From Cohnella phaseoli (GTDB lineage: Bacteria; Bacillota; Bacilli; Paenibacillales; Paenibacillaceae), in NCBI RefSeq assembly GCF_003386235.1, contig NZ_QRDZ01000034.1, forward strand, positions 47,218 through 111,217: a DNA stretch of 64,000 bases. Reading direction: 5' to 3'. The first letter of the stretch is position 1; the number at the start of each line of letters is the position of its first letter. The position numbers and the translations under genes are program-made. Positions 36,944 to 44,471 of the stretch are shown here, piece after piece. The notes under the pieces are model-generated. The model ran no database searches. It saw nothing but the letters and a program-made list of their open reading frames with translations, and was not told the origin of the DNA.

Positions 36944-37954
36944 ATGATCAAGGTCGGCTTGGTAGGCTTAGGTTCGATGGGGCGCGTACATCTGGACATC
37001 TACAGGAAGCTGGAGGAAGAGGGCTTCCCGATCCGTTTGGTTGCTGTATTGGACACCGACGGGCGAAAATTCGAGACGACGGAACGAGAGAGCAATCTCG
37101 TCGATGTGGGCGGAGCTAGCGATCTGTCCAACGTCAACGCTTATACGGATGCGGAGCTCTTTTTCCAGGAACAACTGGACATGGTGGATATTACGCTGCC
37201 CACGTATTTGCATGAAGAGTACACGGTCCGGTCGTTGAACAAGGGGCTGCCGGTTTTGTGCGAGAAACCGATCGCGTTGGATTCGGGTAGCGGGGCGGTT
37301 ATGCTCGAAGCGGCGGAGAAAACAGGGAAAAACTTGATGATCGGACACTGCCTTCGTTTCTGGCCGGAATACGAGCAATTAAAGAGCATCGTGGACGGCG
37401 GAAAATACGGCAAAGTCAAGACGGCTACCTTCTACAGGGGCGGCGGCGCACCGGAGTGGTCCTACGAGAATTGGATGCTCCAAGTGGAGAAGAGCGGCGG
37501 CGCGCTTGTCGACCTGCACATTCACGACGTAGACATGATCAACTGGCTGTTCGGGAAACCCGAGGCGGTGTCGGCGCTGTGCAGCGAGCACTATGACATC
37601 GTCTCCGCGCATTTCCGGTATTCGGACGGTAAAATTATCCACGCGCAAGCGGATCTGTCGCTGCCGGGAGAGGTCGGGTTCGAGATGACTTTTAAGGTTC
37701 ATCTGGAGCAAGCGACCCTCGTCTATCGGGATTTTCGGTTAACCGTCTATCCGGCGGGCGGGCCTTCCTGGGTCTACGAGCACGACGGGAACCTCGGTCA
37801 TTACCGGGAAATCAAATACTTCGCCGAGCGACTGCTCTCCGGCGGAGCCGTGGAAACGTCGCCCCCGGAGCAATCGCTGTTGGCGCTGCGCATCGTGGAA
37901 GCCGAGCGAGTCTCGTCGGGCCAAGGCGGGCAATTCGTGACGATAGGCCAATAA
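36944..37954 (+). CDS. Gfo/Idh/MocA-family oxidoreductase
   Basis: A 336-residue NAD(P)-dependent dehydrogenase of the canonical type. GLVGLGSMGRVH is the nucleotide-binding loop, LPVLCEKPIALD carries the family's E-K-P motif with its catalytic lysine, and DLHIHDVDMINWLFG is the usual active-site histidine/aspartate region. AGGAGGGG lies before the ATG at 36944. The isomerase/epimerase gene follows after 15 bases. Of the family members in this window it is the one with a standard EKP motif. Confidence 0.92.
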   Translation: MIKVGLVGLGSMGRVHLDIYRKLEEEGFPIRLVAVLDTDGRKFETTERESNLVDVGGASDLSNVNAYTDAELFFQEQLDMVDITLPTYLHEEYTVRSLNKGLPVLCEKPIALDSGSGAVMLEAAEKTGKNLMIGHCLRFWPEYEQLKSIVDGGKYGKVKTATFYRGGGAPEWSYENWMLQVEKSGGALVDLHIHDVDMINWLFGKPEAVSALCSEHYDIVSAHFRYSDGKIIHAQADLSLPGEVGFEMTFKVHLEQATLVYRDFRLTVYPAGGPSWVYEHDGNLGHYREIKYFAERLLSGGAVETSPPEQSLLALRIVEAERVSSGQGGQFVTIGQ

Positions 37955-37969
37955 GAGAGGAGAATCAGA

Positions 37970-38794
37970 ATGGATATCGGCGTCATTCATATGCTCGACA
38001 ACAGTTCGAAGGAAAATATGTTTCAGGCAGTAAGCGACTACGGTTTTCCCGTCTGCCAGCTTAGCTGCTGGAATATGGAGCTTTGTACGCCCGAAGTCGC
38101 CCGACGGGTCGTTCGGGAAGCGAGCGAGGCGAACGTTCGCGTCTGCGCGGTGTGGGCCGGCGTACCGGGACCGGCGGTGTGGAACTTCACGGAAGGGCCG
38201 GTCACTCTCGGCCTTGTCCCCGAAGCGTACCGCGCGGAGCGGGTCGAGGCGCTGAAGAGGTGGGCGGATTTCGCGGAATGGATCGGAGCGCCCGCAATCA
38301 TTACCCACTGCGGATTCATTCCCGAGAATTTGACGGACCCGGAATATCCGGCCGTCGTCGCCGCGATCCGCGAGGTCGCGGAGTATTGCGAAAGCAAAGG
38401 ATTAGGGTTCTGGTTTGAGACCGGGCAGGAGACGCCGATCGTTCTGCTTCGCACGATCCAACGAATCGGCACGTCGAATTTGGGCATTAACCTCGATCCC
38501 GCGAACCTGATCCTGTACGGGAAAGGCAACCCGATCGACGCGCTCGATACGATCGGCTCCTATGTGCGCAATATTCACGTCAAAGACGGATTGTATCCGA
38601 CAGACGGCGAAAGGCTGGGAGAAGAGGTGAAGGCGGGCACGGGCAAAGTCGATTTCCCGGCGTTCGTGCGCAAGCTGGGCGATATCGGATTTAAGGGCGA
38701 ATATATTATCGAACGGGAAATCTCGGGCGAAGAGCAGCGGCAGGACATTCTAAGCACTACCGCCGATCTGAAGCTGTGGCTGCAAGGAGTTTAA
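37970..38794 (+). CDS. Sugar phosphate isomerase/epimerase (AP-endonuclease-2 fold)
   Basis: A 274-residue TIM barrel of the xylose-isomerase-like family. Metal ligands can be recognised in WFETGQ, GINLDPANL, NIHVKDGLYP and YIIEREI. AGAGGAG precedes the ATG. It is paired with the canonical Gfo/Idh/MocA gene. Such pairs are known to interconvert sugars through keto intermediates and, in some systems, to cleave glycosides after oxidation. No further C-deglycosidase subunit is seen here, so the reaction remains open. Confidence 0.88.
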   Translation: MDIGVIHMLDNSSKENMFQAVSDYGFPVCQLSCWNMELCTPEVARRVVREASEANVRVCAVWAGVPGPAVWNFTEGPVTLGLVPEAYRAERVEALKRWADFAEWIGAPAIITHCGFIPENLTDPEYPAVVAAIREVAEYCESKGLGFWFETGQETPIVLLRTIQRIGTSNLGINLDPANLILYGKGNPIDALDTIGSYVRNIHVKDGLYPTDGERLGEEVKAGTGKVDFPAFVRKLGDIGFKGEYIIEREISGEEQRQDILSTTADLKLWLQGV

Positions 38795-38799
38795 TAGTC

Positions 38800-39129
38800 G
38801 AGTCGCAATGTTTCCAATTGTCTGGATATTGAACTTTGACTGCGGATCTATCTATAAAAGTCTACGGAGGGAAGTTAGTCGAAAAATCGTACAAAGCAGC
38901 TCGAATCAGGCTCGAAATGAGAATATTTGTTCGAAAAATCGCACAAACCAACTCGAATCGGGCTCAAACGATGGAAGTTTGTATGAAAAACCGTACAAGT
39001 CGACCTTTGTGGGAAAACCGTACAAGTCGACCTTTGTATGAAAAACCGTACAAGTCGACCAAAATCAAGGGTTGTATGTTGCTTAAGCGTCGTCGATGAT
39101 TATACGGATAACTACTGGTAATGCGACTC
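38800..39129 (+). repeat. Dispersed intergenic element built of 52-bp units, copy 1
   Basis: GAGTCGCA at 38800-38807 and its complement TGCGACTC at 39122-39129 bound the block. Inside, GRAAAAYCGTACAA-type words recur at 38881, 38933, 38985, 39012 and 39040, two 52-base steps and then two of about 28. The reverse complement at 56549-56814 matches nearly the whole length, from TTTCCAATT to CTGG, with GGGAAGTTAGTCG identical. It has no credible coding capacity. It could be a MITE-like or REP-like element. Confidence 0.8.
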
Positions 39130-39174
39130 CGCATAGGAGAAAGCCCCCCTTCAGCTTTGCGCAGTTTAAAATTG

Positions 39175-39202
39175 TTGACGAATATTTACCAGATGGTATA
39201 GT
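39175..39202 (+). promoter_or_regulatory. SigA-type promoter of the esterase-like gene
   Basis: TTGACG and TATAGT are separated by 16 bases, about 34 bases upstream of the start codon of the hydrolase gene. It lies just beyond the dispersed repeat. Confidence 0.6.
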
Positions 39203-39235
39203 TCAAATAAACAAAGCGTAGCGGGGGTTATGAGC

Positions 39236-40489
39236 ATGCCAATAGCAGAAGAGCTTACTGCAAGTTTTGAAAAATTAAAAGGAACTATGCCAAAGGTAAA
39301 ATCGATAGCTGATTATCATCCCGACGGTGAATTCAGTGGAATTGAAGCCATTACGTACGAAAGTGTTCCTTATAACGACGGCAGGCGTACAAAAGTCTTT
39401 GCTTATTTAAGCGTTCCAGAGGTTAAAACCGGAGAAAAGCTTCCGGCGGTTGTGTTAATACACGGTGGCGGCGGCCATGCTTTTGCCTGTTGGGTTAAAA
39501 TGTGGAATGACCTCGGCTATGCTGCGATTGCAATGGATACAACCGGATATATGCCCGGCAAGAAGAATGCCGGCAGTCGCGAGGTATCGGAAGAAAACGA
39601 ATGGGTACACGAACTAACGGGCGTCTTCGCAGAAGAAGGATATGTGCCCTCGCCTTTGAACGACGGAATGAGCACCTCGGATCAGCCTATGGAAAACCAG
39701 TGGATGTATCATGCTATATCGAGCGCGATTCTGGCAGGCAATATTTTGCGTAACCATCCCTGCATAGACAGCGATAAGATCGGGGTCACGGGAATATCCT
39801 GGGGAGGCGTCATCTGTTCGCTGCTGCTCGGGTACGATCAGAGATTTGCATTTGCGGTGCCCGTGTACAGCAGCGGCTTTCTCGGAGAGGGATTAAGCGA
39901 TCTGAATCAGATCTTCACAAGACCCGAAGTTAAGATGAACTGGTTGGCGGAGAGAAATTTCGACAACGTGAAGCTTCCCGTGCTGTGGCTTGCGTGGAAT
40001 GATGACAGCGCTTTTTCCATACAGCCCAATTCCCTTTCCTATTCAGCAACCGCGCTAAACCATGCCAATACGCGTCTAAGTATTAAAAACTTGATGTACC
40101 ACAGCCATGAGCACGGCTGGAAGCCGGAGGAAATCTATGCGTTTGCAGACGCCCAGATTAACGGCGGCGATCAGTTTCCCCAAATAACGGTTCAGCCTAA
40201 CGGGAGAAAATTCAGCTTTCCGGTTGAATGCGGCAAAGACGTGCGGATTACGGGAGCTACCGGCTATTACATCTGTGAACCAATGGCGTATTCAAACTTT
40301 GACAAATTCGGTTATGGCGAATATTCCTTTATGAAGCAAAGCTGGCAGACCATTGACTGCGACGTACAGGATAATCGCCTGATTTCCGGCGTTTTTCCGG
40401 ACACCTGCGTTTCATATTATATCGAGATTGCCTTTACGCTCAATAAGCAAGAGCTTGTCATCTCAACGGTATTTGTTGATCAGCAGTAG
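39236..40489 (+). CDS. Alpha/beta hydrolase (acetyl-xylan-esterase/dienelactone-hydrolase-like)
   Basis: A 417-residue protein without a signal peptide. PAVVLIHGGGGHAF forms the oxyanion region and GVTGISWGGVIC the nucleophile elbow with its serine. VLWLAWNDDSAF and SHEHGW are candidate acid and histidine positions. It may deacylate imported oligosaccharides. Two ATGs are in frame; the second (39236) has GGGGG at the better distance, the first is at 39230. The gene looks more AT-rich than most neighbours, which together with the repeat just upstream suggests separate acquisition. The AraC gene follows after 6 bases. Confidence 0.78.
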   Translation: MPIAEELTASFEKLKGTMPKVKSIADYHPDGEFSGIEAITYESVPYNDGRRTKVFAYLSVPEVKTGEKLPAVVLIHGGGGHAFACWVKMWNDLGYAAIAMDTTGYMPGKKNAGSREVSEENEWVHELTGVFAEEGYVPSPLNDGMSTSDQPMENQWMYHAISSAILAGNILRNHPCIDSDKIGVTGISWGGVICSLLLGYDQRFAFAVPVYSSGFLGEGLSDLNQIFTRPEVKMNWLAERNFDNVKLPVLWLAWNDDSAFSIQPNSLSYSATALNHANTRLSIKNLMYHSHEHGWKPEEIYAFADAQINGGDQFPQITVQPNGRKFSFPVECGKDVRITGATGYYICEPMAYSNFDKFGYGEYSFMKQSWQTIDCDVQDNRLISGVFPDTCVSYYIEIAFTLNKQELVISTVFVDQQ

Positions 40490-40495
40490 GCTCAA

Positions 40496-41317
40496 ATGCG
40501 AGAGAACTTCGGAAACTATCTGGCCAACATCCAAACGTCCATATTTACGGTTTCCTACCGGCATGTCGGTACGAACTGGTCTTACTCGAATGTAAATTAC
40601 GAATATAATCTTCTCTACTATATCACGGACGGCAGCTGCACAATTCGCGTCAATGAGGAAGAGCTTCGCCCTTCGGCAGGCCAGCTTGTGCTGCTGCCTG
40701 AAGGAACGAAGATTACGACTTCCTCGAACGACGAACGTTTTGCCAAGTATTATTGCCATTTTACGGCTTCGCTTGGAGAAACTCGGCTTTTCGACTTAAT
40801 CAAGCTGTCGACTATGATCGATGCCAAAGATCGCTTGGCGATTGAGAAGCAGTTCCGCGAGCTTCTTCATTACGCGTCAGGACATAATATGACGTCGGCC
40901 TTGCGCTGCAAAACGATTTTGCTCCAGCTTCTGTGCACCTACATTGAGAGCAGTCCGCTTTGCAAATTTACCGATACCGGACATTCTTCGCTAGAAGCGA
41001 TTAACGTGGTGCTGCAGCATATCGAAAGCCATTTGTCGGAGAAGCTGTCGGTGGAGAGGCTGGCCGGGCTCGTTCATTTTCATCCGCACTATTTTATTCA
41101 GGTGTTCAAAACAATGGTCGGTTGCCCGCCAATTCAGTACATCACGAAGTTAAGGTTTGAGCATACGTGCATATTCCTATCTTCGACAGGGATGAGCGTG
41201 AACGGGATTGCCGAGCGGGTCGGCATCGAGCCCGATTATTTCGCGAAATTTTTCAAGCATCACTCCGGCATGACGCCTACGGAATATCGGAATCGTTCCA
41301 GGGCGCGGCCGCAATGA
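40496..41317 (+). CDS. AraC-family transcriptional regulator
   Basis: A 273-residue cytoplasmic regulator. A cupin-like sensor (LLYYITDGSCTIRVNEEE, GQLVLLPEGTKI) is followed by a C-terminal double helix-turn-helix (LAGLVHFHPHYFIQVFK and IAERVGIEPDYFAKFFKHH). It starts 6 bases after the hydrolase stop with only a weak ribosome-binding site, so translation may be coupled. It probably regulates the hydrolase and the following oxidoreductase gene. Confidence 0.88.
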   Translation: MRENFGNYLANIQTSIFTVSYRHVGTNWSYSNVNYEYNLLYYITDGSCTIRVNEEELRPSAGQLVLLPEGTKITTSSNDERFAKYYCHFTASLGETRLFDLIKLSTMIDAKDRLAIEKQFRELLHYASGHNMTSALRCKTILLQLLCTYIESSPLCKFTDTGHSSLEAINVVLQHIESHLSEKLSVERLAGLVHFHPHYFIQVFKTMVGCPPIQYITKLRFEHTCIFLSSTGMSVNGIAERVGIEPDYFAKFFKHHSGMTPTEYRNRSRARPQ

Positions 41318-41436
41318 CCTGATTATTTTCAGGATACGCCTTACTTATTTCAATACCTCTCCGAGCCCGTTCAAGACTATAGTAAAAATGTAGTTTTGAA
41401 CAAGTTGGCGTATACGCCTAAGGAGAGAATGCAGCA

Positions 41437-42645
41437 ATGGGAGCAAATGGACCGGTACGATTGGCCGTCGTGGGCGGAGTTCGCGGCGGCTGTTACAGCA
41501 AATCCGTATCAATGATGCCTGATAAAGTCCAACTGGAAGCCGTATGCGATCTGAATGAAGCCGTTTTGAACAATTGGCGGACGAAACATCCCGGAATCAA
41601 GACGTATACGAGCTTCGAGGCGCTGCTGGACGATTCGTCGATCGATGCCGTGCTGTTGGCAACGCCAATGATGCTGCATGCCAAGCAGGCCGTGCAAGCG
41701 ATGAAAGCCGGAAAGCATGTGCTAAGCGAAGTCGCCGCCGCCAATACGATTGAAGATTGCTGGCAGCTCGTCGAGACGGCTGAGCAGACCGGCATGATCT
41801 ACATGATGGCCGAGAACTTCAATTATTTCCGCTTGAACATGATGGTCAAGAACATGGCGGATCAAGGCGCGTTCGGGGAGCTCACCCACGCCGAGTGCGG
41901 TTATATACACGACTTGCGGGCAATTTCCCACAAAGAAAACGGCGACTTGACGTGGAGAGGCGAGATGCTGAGAGACTATAACGGCAACAACTATCCGACC
42001 CATTCGCTTGGTCCAGTATCCCAGTGGCTGGGCATTCACCGCGGAGACGAGTTCGACTACATGACGACGATCGTCTCGAAGCCTTCTTCCCAAAGCGGTT
42101 ATTTTGCTGAAATGTTCGGGACCGATCATCCCGGAGCATCTCCGGATTATTGGAAGCAAGGAGATTCATCCTTAACCCTGATTCGAACGAAGCAGGGAGC
42201 CGTCATTTATTTGCGGAACGATTTTTCCTCCGCTCGTCCGTTCAATTACGCGCACTTCGGATTGCAAGGGACGAAAGGAGCTTTCCTGTCGGCTCGGCGC
42301 GATGGGGAAGATCCGCTCGTATGGCTGGATAGCCAATCGTCCGACAGGTCGTATCAGGGGACCGTGCAATGGCAATCGATCTGGGATCTCGCCTACGAGT
42401 ACGAGCATCCGTCCTGGAAGAAGGATCGGGCCAAGGCGGAAGAAGCCGGATTCGGCGGAGACTATTTCGTGATGGAGGAATTCGCCTCGGCCGTTCAGGA
42501 AGGACGTCGTCCGGCGGTTGACGTTTACGATTCCGTTGCGATCAGCTGCGTATTCCCGCTGTCGGTCCAGTCTGTGGCGGCGAACGGCAAGCCGGTTGCT
42601 TTCCCCGATTTTACCAAGAACCGATCCCGATATAAGTATTTATAG
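41437..42645 (+). CDS. Gfo/Idh/MocA-family oxidoreductase
   Basis: A 402-residue oxidoreductase close to the ones at 12310 and 34554. The Rossmann motif is AVVGGVRGGCY; AGKHVLSEVAAANT replaces the usual EKP motif; YPTHSLGPVSQWLGIHRG is the conserved active-site region. The intact C-terminus (VFPLSVQSVAANGKPVAFPDF) is the reference that shows the rearrangement in the gene at 34554. GGAGAG precedes the ATG. It converges on the third Uma2 gene with only 10 bases between stops, with no visible terminator. Confidence 0.88.
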   Translation: MGANGPVRLAVVGGVRGGCYSKSVSMMPDKVQLEAVCDLNEAVLNNWRTKHPGIKTYTSFEALLDDSSIDAVLLATPMMLHAKQAVQAMKAGKHVLSEVAAANTIEDCWQLVETAEQTGMIYMMAENFNYFRLNMMVKNMADQGAFGELTHAECGYIHDLRAISHKENGDLTWRGEMLRDYNGNNYPTHSLGPVSQWLGIHRGDEFDYMTTIVSKPSSQSGYFAEMFGTDHPGASPDYWKQGDSSLTLIRTKQGAVIYLRNDFSSARPFNYAHFGLQGTKGAFLSARRDGEDPLVWLDSQSSDRSYQGTVQWQSIWDLAYEYEHPSWKKDRAKAEEAGFGGDYFVMEEFASAVQEGRRPAVDVYDSVAISCVFPLSVQSVAANGKPVAFPDFTKNRSRYKYL

Positions 42646-42655
42646 TAAAATGCTC

Positions 42656-43258
42656 TTACTCTAGCATATCCGGATGTACAGGCAGGCTTTGCACAATCTC
42701 GTTCATGCTGAACGAGGCGCACGGAACCGTCTTCGAACTGATCGTGTCGTCTTCGGCGTAAACCTCGATCAGTTCGTAGCGATCTCCGTCCAGAGTGTAT
42801 TGCTCCAGCGTAAAGTTGGAAAGATCAACGATCCAATATTCAGGGACGCCGTATTTCGCATACACGGTGCGCTTCTTTACCTTGTCCCGCTTGCGCGAAT
42901 GCACAGATGTAATTTCCACGACAAGATCGGGAGCGCCGTTAACGCCTCTGTTGCTGATGATCGATATTCTGCTGCGATGGATCATGACGATATCCGGCTG
43001 CCGAACTTCCGTGTTGGACAGGATGACATCGATCGGCGACGGAACAATGATGAACTCGTTTTCGCAACTGGTTTCTAAACGGAATAGCATCTTGTAACAT
43101 ATCATCTGATGCGTAGTCGTCGGGGAAGGGCTCATCAGTTCCAATACGCCGTCGGAAATTTCGTAGCGGTTGCCGTCGTCGATCATGTTGGCGTACAACT
43201 CGTAAGTAACGGGCGACTCCTTGACGACCTCTTCGTACGTTTTCTTTTTCTCTCTCAT
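42656..43258 (-). CDS. Uma2-family (DUF820) putative endonuclease
   Basis: A 200-residue paralogue of the protein at 17932-18528, similar throughout (shared KTYEE-VKESPVTYE, PDLVVEITS, KRDKVKKRTVYAKYGV, EYWIVD). The PD-(D/E)XK-like core is intact; the cellular role is unknown. ATG 43258 follows AAGGAGGAG by 7 bases; the longer frame from 43345 would read through the leader hairpin. Promoter and hairpin arrangement is the same as for the first Uma2 gene. Confidence 0.85.
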   Translation of the reverse strand: MREKKKTYEEVVKESPVTYELYANMIDDGNRYEISDGVLELMSPSPTTTHQMICYKMLFRLETSCENEFIIVPSPIDVILSNTEVRQPDIVMIHRSRISIISNRGVNGAPDLVVEITSVHSRKRDKVKKRTVYAKYGVPEYWIVDLSNFTLEQYTLDGDRYELIEVYAEDDTISSKTVPCASFSMNEIVQSLPVHPDMLE

Positions 43259-43286
43259 GACAGTTCTCCTCCTTATCGGAAAAAAG

Positions 43287-43336
43287 AAGCACCTCAGCAA
43301 AGAAACACATCGTGTGTTTATCTTTGCGAGGTGCTT
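43287..43336 (-). promoter_or_regulatory. Long hairpin repeat, copy D, in the second Uma2 leader
   Basis: AAGCACCTC and GAGGTGCTT arms with inner GCAAAGA/TCTTTGC and ACAC/GTGT pairing. On the minus strand it is followed by CTTCTTTTTT and then by the Uma2 ribosome-binding site. It starts about 14 bases after the predicted transcription start and ends 28 bases before the ATG, almost the same geometry as copy B. Confidence 0.72.
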
Positions 43337-43356
43337 CCCCGACATTTATTTACTCC

Positions 43357-43385
43357 ATTATGCATGAGTCTCCATGATCTGTCAA
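43357..43385 (-). promoter_or_regulatory. SigA-type promoter of the second Uma2 gene
   Basis: On the minus strand TTGACA (43385-43380) and CATAAT (43362-43357) are 17 bases apart, identical in both hexamers and spacing to the promoter at 18653-18625. Confidence 0.78.
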
Positions 43386-43431
43386 TTTGAGGGGCAGAAC
43401 CGTGTGCGCAAATAAACCCGATTGCGTCCGG

Positions 43432-44295
43432 TTATACTTCGTCCCACATGCGCTTCGCATTCTCCAGACCTGTTTGGGCCCCGAATCGGCAATCTTCCAA
43501 TCCTTCGAACTCGATTGAGAGATATCCGTCGTAACCGGAAGCTTTAATGATGCGCAGCACCTCCCGCATGTCGATATCTCCCTGCCCAACGATCGCGCCC
43601 CGAAGGTAATCGCCGCTGGCAGTCTGAAACCATCCGTTGCCGGGATTGAGATGCTTGGAACGCAGGTAGAAATCTTTCAGATGAATCATCGAGGCCAGAC
43701 CGACATTATTTCTTACGCCTCTGACCGGACTTTCGTCGACGCACATGAAGTTGCCGATGTCCAGCGTCGTCTTGAAGTTCGGCCGTCCGACCGCGGCGAT
43801 CAGGCTTTCTACCCGTTCGCTTGCCTGCATGTAAAACCCGTGATTTTCTACGCTTGTCGTAATTCCGAAGTCGGCCGCATATTCGGCAATCTGTCTGCAC
43901 GCCTCGGCAAGCATTGGCAAATCGTTCTGGAAATAAACGATCGACGTTTGTTCCGGCGGTCTCGATGCGACGTCGTGACGGAACAGCTTCACGCCCAGCG
44001 CAACCGCGATATCGACTTCCCGTTTGACTCGTTCGATCTCTTGCCGATAGGCAGATTCATCCTCGCATACGAAGTTGGCCGCGACCGTGTAATTCGAGAT
44101 GTCGATGCCGACTTGCTCGGCTTTGCGGCGTATTGTCGGAACAAGCTCCGGCTGCTGCGTCAAATCGTAGCCGATCGGTACGATTTCAACATGCTCGCCG
44201 CCGATTTCCTTCGTCCATTCGATCACGTCCGGCACAGTCATTTCCTGCGCTATAATCGCTCTGCTTAAGCTGTAAGTGCTCATTCCCCATTTCAT
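43432..44295 (-). CDS. Sugar phosphate isomerase/epimerase (AP-endonuclease-2 fold)
   Basis: A 287-residue TIM barrel. Metal-ligand motifs are SVENHGFY, TLDIGNFM, IHLKDFY, GQGDID and LSIEFEG. ATG 44295 is chosen over an in-frame GTG at 44304 because AGGCGGTG then serves as the ribosome-binding site. It is a distant paralogue of the one at 37970 and probably works with the Gfo/Idh/MocA enzymes of the region. It is divergent from the second YesN-type gene. Confidence 0.87.
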   Translation of the reverse strand: MKWGMSTYSLSRAIIAQEMTVPDVIEWTKEIGGEHVEIVPIGYDLTQQPELVPTIRRKAEQVGIDISNYTVAANFVCEDESAYRQEIERVKREVDIAVALGVKLFRHDVASRPPEQTSIVYFQNDLPMLAEACRQIAEYAADFGITTSVENHGFYMQASERVESLIAAVGRPNFKTTLDIGNFMCVDESPVRGVRNNVGLASMIHLKDFYLRSKHLNPGNGWFQTASGDYLRGAIVGQGDIDMREVLRIIKASGYDGYLSIEFEGLEDCRFGAQTGLENAKRMWDEV

Positions 44296-44471
44296 TTTCT
44301 GCACCGCCTGTCATTGTTTACAAGACTACCCTCACTATAGCCATTGCACGCCGGGAGAGAAATTGAATTTAGTCAGCTTTACCCGGAAATAATTCAGAAC
44401 CCTAAGGAAAACGTGTCGTTTTGTTGTTATATTAGGGTTGTAACTTCCGACATCATGGAGGGGGACTGGAT
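44296..44471. promoter_or_regulatory. Divergent promoter region with an 8-bp inverted repeat
   Basis: The gap holds AACCCTAA at 44398-44405 and TTAGGGTT at 44432-44439, with a 26-base spacing, just before the response-regulator start. The repeat could be an operator. No confident -35/-10 pair was found; TATATT at 44427 is a possible -10 for the rightward gene. Confidence 0.35.

Noticed and set aside
38881..39060. Regularly spaced repeats that could suggest a CRISPR array
   Set aside because: The units are similar across their whole length with no conserved-repeat/unique-spacer pattern, spacing changes from 52 to 28, and no cas genes are nearby.
38808..39099. Two overlapping short open frames reading through the 38.8-39.1 kb repeat
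   Set aside because: They consist of translated 52-bp repeat units, have no ribosome-binding site and no equivalent frame in the second repeat copy.
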